A stretch of 24,030 nt of DNA from Candidatus Marinamargulisbacteria bacterium. Its GTDB lineage: Bacteria > Margulisbacteria > Marinamargulisbacteria > UBA817. Positions 14,934 to 22,700 of this stretch are shown piece by piece. Numbering within the stretch: position 1 is the first letter of the stretch; each line of letters starts with the position of its first letter. Both the position numbers and the translations under genes were made by a program. The notes beneath the pieces are model-generated. The model did no database searches, was not told where the DNA came from, and was given only the letters and a program-made list of their open reading frames with translations. The stretch spans positions 4,952-28,981 of the forward strand of contig JALQXX010000020.1 of the NCBI GenBank assembly GCA_023262965.1. The letters run 5' to 3'.

Positions 14934-15803
14934 TTATGGGGCAATGCAATTAAACTGCGATACCGTGTCCCATACACATTCCACGGGGATTAATTGATGA
15001 TGATTGCGGTCAAGATGCGGGGCTATGGCCGCACAGATGGCGTCCTGATCGGCCGCACTGGTGCAGGGCACATACAACGTTGATCCAGAACCCGTTAGCC
15101 AAACCGACCGGGGTTTAATTACGGTGTGAATGCGCGTACACAATGCGTTAAGGTCGGGGTATTGCTGCATTACCGCCTTTTGGAGGCTATTCGGACCAAT
15201 GGAATCTTGTTGGGTTGGGGATAGCGTGTCCAAACAATCATAATGGCCCAGGGCATCATAGGCCCGGTACACCGCTTGGGTGGAACAATGAGTGTCTGAA
15301 GTAATCAGGACGATATAGGGCGAGGGGACTACCGGTGGCGTCGCCGCTACCCGGTCCCCTGTTCCCGATACACGCGCGTGGCCGCCCTGTGTAAAAAAGG
15401 GGACATCGGATCCAATACCCGCTCCCAAGACCCGTAACTCGGAGGGGGGTAACCCCAAATTTTCACAGGCATTTAAGGCTAACAGAACGGTCGCCGCATT
15501 GCTACTCCCCCCTCCTAAACCCGCCCCCAACGGAATCCGCTTGGCTACAGAAATCGACCACCCCTGCCGCAATCGCGGTGCTAATGCGGCCACCGCCCGG
15601 GATACCGTGTTCACAGTCGGAATACCCGGATCGTCAATGGTTACCGTTGTTGTTTGCGCAGGCGAAATAGTGACGGTATCATGCAATGAAATGGTTTGAA
15701 ACAGGGATGATAATGCATGAAGGCCCCCTGTTACAGGAGGCCCAACAAATAGATTGAGATTGATTTTGGCAAACGATTTAAATGAAATCGGCCATGATTC
15801 CAC
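14934..15803 (-). CDS. ispE: 4-diphosphocytidyl-2-C-methyl-D-erythritol kinase
   Basis: IspE phosphorylates CDP-methylerythritol in the MEP pathway of isoprenoid synthesis. The 289-residue GHMP kinase has AKINLNLFV near the N-end (12-20), ATP loop PLGAGLGGGSSNAA (91-104), IGSDVPFF (130-137) with the expected catalytic Asp133, and the C-terminal glycine motif LTGSGSTLY. The family DGYH segment is replaced by GGLHAL. The start is GTG (15801-15803), whose first G is the last base of the upstream ppiC stop TAG. This is a coupled stop-start, so the two genes form one unit. No in-frame ATG fits the conserved N-terminus. Confidence 0.95.
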   Translation of the reverse strand: MESWPISFKSFAKINLNLFVGPPVTGGLHALSSLFQTISLHDTVTISPAQTTTVTIDDPGIPTVNTVSRAVAALAPRLRQGWSISVAKRIPLGAGLGGGSSNAATVLLALNACENLGLPPSELRVLGAGIGSDVPFFTQGGHARVSGTGDRVAATPPVVPSPYIVLITSDTHCSTQAVYRAYDALGHYDCLDTLSPTQQDSIGPNSLQKAVMQQYPDLNALCTRIHTVIKPRSVWLTGSGSTLYVPCTSAADQDAICAAIAPHLDRNHHQLIPVECVWDTVSQFNCIAP

Positions 15804-16627
15804 TATAGGTTGTCAACAAACCGTTCGATTTTTATGGATTCCTTACCCTTTGTTAATAAGTTTTGAACCTTATCCCGCTTTTTTTGCGACAATAATTGTT
15901 CACTAATTGCGCCATACACACTGTCCAAAGGCTGCTCCGGCATCTGCTTCACATCGTTTAATTGAATCAGGTGAAAACCGTATTGTGTTTGAACAATCCC
16001 TGACACGGGTGCGCGGTTTGTTAGCTTATAAGCGGCATCCGCAAATTCGGGTACCAATTGATTTTTTCGAATCCAACCCAACTCACCACCTTGATTATTG
16101 GATGGGTCAATGGAGTACTTTTTAGCTAAACTGGCAAACGATGATCCGGCTTTAAGTTCTTTTTGTACTTTTTCAGCTTCGGGTTTGGTTTTTACCAAAA
16201 TATGACTCACGTTGCGGCTTTCGTACGAACCAAATTGATCTTGATTCTCGTTATAAAACGCTTCAACCTCGCTTCGAGTGACTTCGGCAACATCATTGAC
16301 TTGTTTTTCAATGTATATGTTGACCACAGCTTGTCGTTCCATATCCGCTAATATTTTTTTGTAATCATTGGTACGGTCAATCCCTTCTTTTTTGGCGAGT
16401 TGGTACATGACTTCTTGGTCAATCAACTGATCCAACAATCGCACTTTGTTTTCTTTTTTATCAAAGTATTCCTTAAGTTGTGGATCCAACTCGTTGATTT
16501 TGGCGGTGACATCGTCGGTTGAATACACGTGACTACCCACTTTGGCAACCACTTTGGATGGATCGACACTGGCCTCAAAACAACCCGCCGTTACGGCAAT
16601 AATACTTAATAATATAATTTTTTTCAT
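15803..16627 (-). CDS. PpiC/SurA/PrsA-like peptidyl-prolyl isomerase lipoprotein
   Basis: This is a predicted parvulin-type foldase that assists folding of exported proteins on the periplasmic side of a membrane. The 274-residue product has a lipoprotein signal with lipobox VTAGC (Cys16), so the mature protein should be lipid-anchored. A SurA-N-like helical region (about 24-120) precedes the parvulin domain (138-226): SHILVKTKPEAE, FASLAKKYSIDPSNNQGGELGW and QYGFHLIQL. A charged C-terminal helix follows. The frame is open to 16672, but ATG 16625-16627 gives the lipoprotein signal at the N-terminus and is preceded by AAAGGAG five bases away, so it is the start. Translation continues into ispE through the shared TAGTG. 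It is divergent from the giant gene. Confidence 0.92.
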   Translation of the reverse strand: MKKIILLSIIAVTAGCFEASVDPSKVVAKVGSHVYSTDDVTAKINELDPQLKEYFDKKENKVRLLDQLIDQEVMYQLAKKEGIDRTNDYKKILADMERQAVVNIYIEKQVNDVAEVTRSEVEAFYNENQDQFGSYESRNVSHILVKTKPEAEKVQKELKAGSSFASLAKKYSIDPSNNQGGELGWIRKNQLVPEFADAAYKLTNRAPVSGIVQTQYGFHLIQLNDVKQMPEQPLDSVYGAISEQLLSQKKRDKVQNLLTKGKESIKIERFVDNL

Positions 16628-16630
16628 AGG

Positions 16631-16655
16631 ACTCCTTTTACTTTTAGATATCATA
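16631..16655 (-). promoter_or_regulatory. Ribosome binding site and -10 box of the ppiC lipoprotein gene
   Basis: On the minus strand AAAGGAGT (plus about 16632-16639) lies five bases before the ATG at 16627, the best Shine-Dalgarno sequence in the window. Upstream is TATGAT (plus 16650-16655), a good -10 without a clear -35. This gene has a true leader, unlike most unit-first genes here. Confidence 0.55.
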
Positions 16656-16748
16656 GCTACAAGCTTACTCAAAATTCATCCCAAACTCAACTGTTTTTTT
16701 TGAGGGACTATACAGACAAGTTTTTACAAAAATCGATCGATACACAAT

Positions 16749-19700
16749 ATGAATTGGCGGCCTTGGGTTGCTGTACAACGAAAGGGGTTGTTATTGCAGG
16801 AAATTTTTAATACCGATACGGGTTATCGGGTGGATTCAGTGATGCATTCATCCATGAATCCGCCAACGGGGGGCGCACCATCGGTTCATCCATCGCTAAC
16901 GGATAGCGCATCGGTGGGGGGGACCCACACGGCACTGGTCACGGATTATGACACACTGACACGGGATTTTTACGATGCCGTTACTCCCGATAACCCCTTT
17001 ATTGATGCCTGGTTAGCGCAGTACGGCACGGATGTGGCAACGGCCCCCCTTACCGATACGATTATGCAGATTCATAACCGTCTGCGTGATCAGTTGTGGA
17101 CATCTTCGGTGAATGCACAAACCCTAGTGAATCTTGAGGCGTCGATTCTTCAGCGGCTTTTACGGGATTATGGCAGGGATACCCCCGAATTGTATGCGTA
17201 TTACGGGTGCACCGTGTGGAATGAGTCCCGATATGGCATTATGTGGCAGGATTCAAGGGGGTGGCAACAGGTCGCAATTGATGCATCGGTGATTCAACCC
17301 GTTGATTGGGACGTATTCGCTGATCTGCGTATGTCCCAAACCCCACCAAACGCACCCCAGCCAATCAGGGTTGCCACAACCGACTACATCAATCCCGATC
17401 ATGTGGGGGTTCGCAATACCATTGATACCTTATTGGAAAATGGGGGGCGGGGCGAATCCATTATGACGATTATAGCGACCATTCGCGATTATATGAAAAC
17501 CAAAGACTATATAGCCGAATCGGTCAACGTGTGGCAAGACCTGGATACCATTTTTGCGAACAATGGCGGGGATTGCGAAGATTTGGCTCATTTGGAAAGC
17601 AGTTTGCTGATGTGTGCCTTGATCAATGCAGGATACGACTCGGTTGCGGCAAACCTGCGCTTGGTAATCGGTATGGTCCCCTATGATGGATCGCAATATG
17701 GGCATACCGTTATTGAACTGAGTGCAGGTGACGCCACATGGATTATTGACTCAACCAGTTGGGAACCCCCTTTTGTTAAATCTGCGTATACATCCATCAC
17801 CGGATTTGTGGAAAAAGCGACCTATACCCGTCAATCCAGTGCGGCAACGATTCATCAAATGCAGGCCATTGATACCGCCGTTCATGAGTTGGAGCAATTA
17901 ACAAACGAGGCGTTAGAGGCCCAATTTTTGGCCCGATTGGATGAACAGCATCCGGGAATCAAAGCGTACATTGAGAAAGCCAAGTTGTATATGGATGATA
18001 TTCGCAATATGGATAGTTGGTACAATCCGGATTCAGAGTCGGAGAAAAAATCGCCCGATGAAATGGTTAATGATAACACAACAGCCCCCAGTAACACGGC
18101 CATTAATTTTGCTGAAACGGTTTATGTGAATGCCGCTACACCGGTATTTGATATTTCAAAAAATAATGGGGAACGATTGATTGATGGCGTCATCAATCGT
18201 GTCGAGGCCATGAAGGACAATCTCACGGATATCGGTATGAATAGCTATGTCGGCCAACTGTATAATGGGTATTTTGTATACGATTATTCCCGGATTGTTG
18301 CGGATTATAATGACATTCTCAATAAAATGACACAAACCACCGCATTTTTGACCGCTCAAATGGCCATTTGCAACAGTTTGAATTGGATTGCGTCGCATTT
18401 GTCGGATGACGCCGAACCCAATTCCGAAATCAAGGCCAGGCAACGGTTTATTAAAAACATTCAGTCAATTTTTACAAAAAAGATAGAGGATTTGGACTAT
18501 TTTATCCCATCATTTACCCAAACCTATGATGATTTAAATCAGGCCACCTACGCGAGCTATATTCAAGAAGTGACAATGGAGTTTCAAAATGTAAACAGCG
18601 GTGTTACCGACGTATTTACCTTAGGGAGCGAAACCATTCGACGCAATCAGTTACTGGAGCGCGTTGAGGCGGAGTATTGGGCGGTTGCGGCTATGAATCG
18701 TCAAAAAATACTGCAATCAACCGTTGAGATGCCCGATGCCGATGTGTTGATGGCCTATGTGAATGACAGTATCCATATGGGGGATGAGGCGGTGGATGTA
18801 TTGGGTCTTGAACCCGGGGGGGCGGGGACATTTTCGCGGTATTTAGCCCGTATGCAAACAGAGATTGAGTTGGGTGAGCGGCACGCCATTCAATACGAAG
18901 ACGACACTTATTACATGGATCCTTTGGATTTTTATTTTGTTATATATTTACCCAATAATTCCATTCGGCTATATAGTACTGAATTGGGAGAGGATTCTAT
19001 TACAGTTTCAAATATTTCAAAGGATTTTATAAATACAATCCTTCAATCGGATTACAGTCAGATGGGATTGCGTGCTGCCTACAGTTCGCTTGGCGGGGGG
19101 CTCTTGTATGACGATTGGCTTAAAAATATAAAAGACAACGGTTTTTCTGAGAGTGTTACTCGTGATAATTATAAAGATACGCCCCTGTATCAGTATTTTT
19201 ACGCTCGTGGAATGGCCTACAATACGCAATTTGGATTGGAATCATATGGCGGGCGGTATCGATTTTCGGGGGCCAAAAAAACAATTGACCCCTTGGATTT
19301 TGTTGATATTTTGGATTGGAACTCGGATGGTACGTCGATTAATAAGGGCATTACATCGGAGGCACTGTGGGGCAGTTTGTCTTCAACATTTATTGACAAG
19401 GATGGACAGCCATCGCATGATTTGGCGACGATTTTGATGGGGGATGATGAGAGTATTCACACCAAATTAGCATCGGTCTTGGGGCCTATTACGGATCACG
19501 ACACAAAAATAGCGATCATTCGTCGATTGCAGGCCATTATTTCTAAGTCCGAGTACCAATTGCGTTTGACCGAATTTGATGGGTCGGTGCCGCAATTGTT
19601 CGTACAGTCCACGGGGGCGCTGCAGAAGAATGGGTATGTGGATATACTCGGTAATACGGGAGATTTGTCCAACTATCAATTTTTGAAGGATAATTTTGAA

Positions 19701-22700
19701 TTTGGGAATGCGGAGTCCATGCAAAATGCGTTGAATTCGGTGTATGAAGCCACCAAAGAGGCTGGAAAAAATAGCGCGGACAGTTACGATGAACCCGAAT
19801 TTACACCCTTTACAGCTTTGAATTGGGCATATATTGATGGTGAAACGTATGCCATTACGTATACGGATGAGAACAATCAGAGTCAAACAAAATATTTTTT
19901 AGGGAGTAGTATTCGGCAGGCTATTGGAGGCTCTTTTTATGGGGTTAATCAGGAGGTAAATGCCGCACAGCAAAAAGAATTTTATAACAAGGTTAGTCAA
20001 GCAAGTGCCGAGCAGCAAAAAGAATTCTATAACAGGGTTATTCAACAAAGTGAGGCGGACCCAAATGAGGCGTACCCAAATAAGGGAGTGCCAAATGGTT
20101 ATAACGATGGTGCGGGACTTTCGTATTCTGGGTGGTCTGGGTGGGAATTGAAATCATTTTTACCGAACGAGAATGAGGTTGATAATATTGTCAAGGGGTC
20201 CGTTTCAACGCCTGATTTAAATGGAACGTCAATATCAGGGGCCCTGCCACGGATTGTTGTGGGGAACACAGGCTACGGTGGGACTCTGGATGATTATGGG
20301 GCTATTGCGGCGTTGCCTTACGATGATCGTGTGATAACCGATCGAACGGTGGTACCTAATGACGGTAAAACGCTATTTCCGGATCAAGGTCCGATGATTT
20401 TTGGAAAAATTGACTATGTGGATATTGCGGATAAGGATGCCGATGTTGTTGCGGATCCGACGAAGCAAAAGACGTATAACGGGTATTTTTCTCAGTTTAC
20501 ATCAAATGAACTAATATCACTTAAGGCAACAAATTCATTGGAAAAATTATTGACGCCAGTGCATTCATTTAACGATGAATCGGTTGTTTTAACACAGAAC
20601 CAATTGCGCGGTTTTTTAGAGGGGAAAACACCCGATGAGGCCGATACATTGATTAAAGGCTTAGAAGATGGTGGGTATTTGCAACCGGTGTTTCGACGCA
20701 ATGCTACGGATGATGAACGAATGACGCTCAATAGCAAGACCACAGCCCCGTATATTCGCACGGGGTATACGGTGTCGGCATCGTTTTTTGATGCGAATTT
20801 TGATGCGTCAGATGATGCGTCAGACACCATGAACACCTTGAAAGAAGAGATTACAGGGGTACTTAAGGAAAAATGGCGAGAGGCATCTGTAAAGAACATT
20901 ACCTCATTTTTTTACAATGGAAACGATTCACGTTCAGAGGGTTTTTTGAATGATAAAGCACCGCAATTGCTGAACTATACCGGCCAAACGGTGGATAATC
21001 CGATTCATGGAATGGACGAGGCCACGCCCTTTATGGCGTATGACTGGCAGGCATTAAAAGCGGCGCATAATGGCATGATTGATATTCAAAATCGTGTTCG
21101 TATTATGTATTTTTTGATGCAAGCCTACACCGCCACATATCAAATGTTGGCCAAACGTATGGATAATTTGGCGACCAGTGGGGTAGACGCTATTGAAACC
21201 AGCCTGCAGTTGATGGAAAAGCGGATGGGTAAGCAAATGGAGCGACATACATTGGTTACAGCCAAAACAGCCGAATTGGTGGAGATCAATAACCGGTATT
21301 ACAATCAGCAGTTAACCACCATTAAAGTCAGTGATGTGGGTATCCGTGTGGCGAAGGGGGTGTCGTTATATGGGGGGTTATCGGCGGCGGTTGTCTATTT
21401 GGTGTCTGTAGGGCTAAAGATTGCCGCAGCCGCAGCAACAGCGAGCGTTGTGGGATCCCCGATGGGGGCAGCGTTATTCGCTGCTGCCAATGCCATGCAA
21501 GCGGTGGCGAGTGGTCTACAAATTGCGGCATTAGTAGGGGAAGTGACCCAAAAAGGATTGGAGTTGGGGCATGAATACGGGATTCCTCAAAAAATGCTGA
21601 CGGATTTGTATGTCCTTGATCGTGATGAGAATGGGGCATCATCAGAAGATGAGGCCAAGGCTTTTTTTAAATCATTAACCAACTATATATCCCCTATTCA
21701 GCTGACGAATGGTGGGCTATGGGGACCAATAACCAATTCGCCATCGTTTAGTGGATCCAACCTGGACAAATTGCATGCCATATTTAATCAGTATTCCCCC
21801 ACAATCGAATCGACCGGCTATAACTATGTGCGTGAGGAATCGTGGCAAGACATTTGGCAATCATCCGATACAACCATCCAATCACAGGCGGGGGATTGTG
21901 AAGACTACGCGGTGCTAGCAGCAACCCTTGCCACGGCGAATGGTATTCCCGCACAGAACCTGCGAATTGTCAGTGGTTTGGTGGGCTATGGGGGGGCAGC
22001 ACCACAATCCCATGCGGTTTTACTGTATGACGCATCGGGTACGTTTGCATTAGAAACCAATACCAAGACGGGCAAAAACGAATTCAAAAACCCCGATAGC
22101 ATTCAGGTGATTGATTTGAGCCAACCACGGACCACCGACGCAGATGGTGCAACGGTGTTTCATACCCTAACATCGTACGCGCAACACTATGGATTTTTTC
22201 AGCCGGTGTATTCATACAATCAACCGAATGGGCAAGCGTCAATGGGGTATGGGTTTAGTGAGCAGGATATTTTGGCCTATCAGGCGAGTGCAGGCATTTT
22301 TCCAAAGCCACCAGCCGCAAAAGGGCCCAATAACTTGGGGCCTTATATAGTAAGTGCAAGTGGTATATCATATACCTATTCGTTTGATCAAACGTCATCC
22401 CGTCATACGACAATGACGATTACAGGTGGTAATCCAGAGGAATCCGAGATACGTATATTGGATGAAAAAATCCCTTATGGTCAACGCACCTATAAAACCA
22501 CCGACCCCAAGGGAAATACTGTGGAATTAACATTAGCCGGTAATTTCGATCCCAACCTATCGACGTCGGCAGCGGAGAATATGGAAGGAGCCGTCACAAC
22601 ATCGGCCAAATCCCAAGTTCCGGGTATAGATCTAGCCAATTTCTTTACAGATGCCGCACAGTCAGTCGTTGACGAAGCGAATGACCGTGCTGCTAATGAT

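Noticed and set aside
16628-16672. Upstream start of the ppiC lipoprotein
   Set aside because: It would bury the lipoprotein signal peptide and ignore the strong ribosome binding site at the internal ATG.
16700-16730. Promoter for the giant gene (TTGAGG 16700-16705 with TACAAA 16725-16730)
   Set aside because: The spacing is 19 bases and both boxes match poorly; TATACA at 16709 has no -35. No promoter can be assigned with confidence.
19467-19886. Minus-strand open frames inside the giant gene (also 20492-20899 and 22490-22867)
   Set aside because: They are mirror-frame openings of a continuous, well-supported plus-strand gene and show no domain or start signal.
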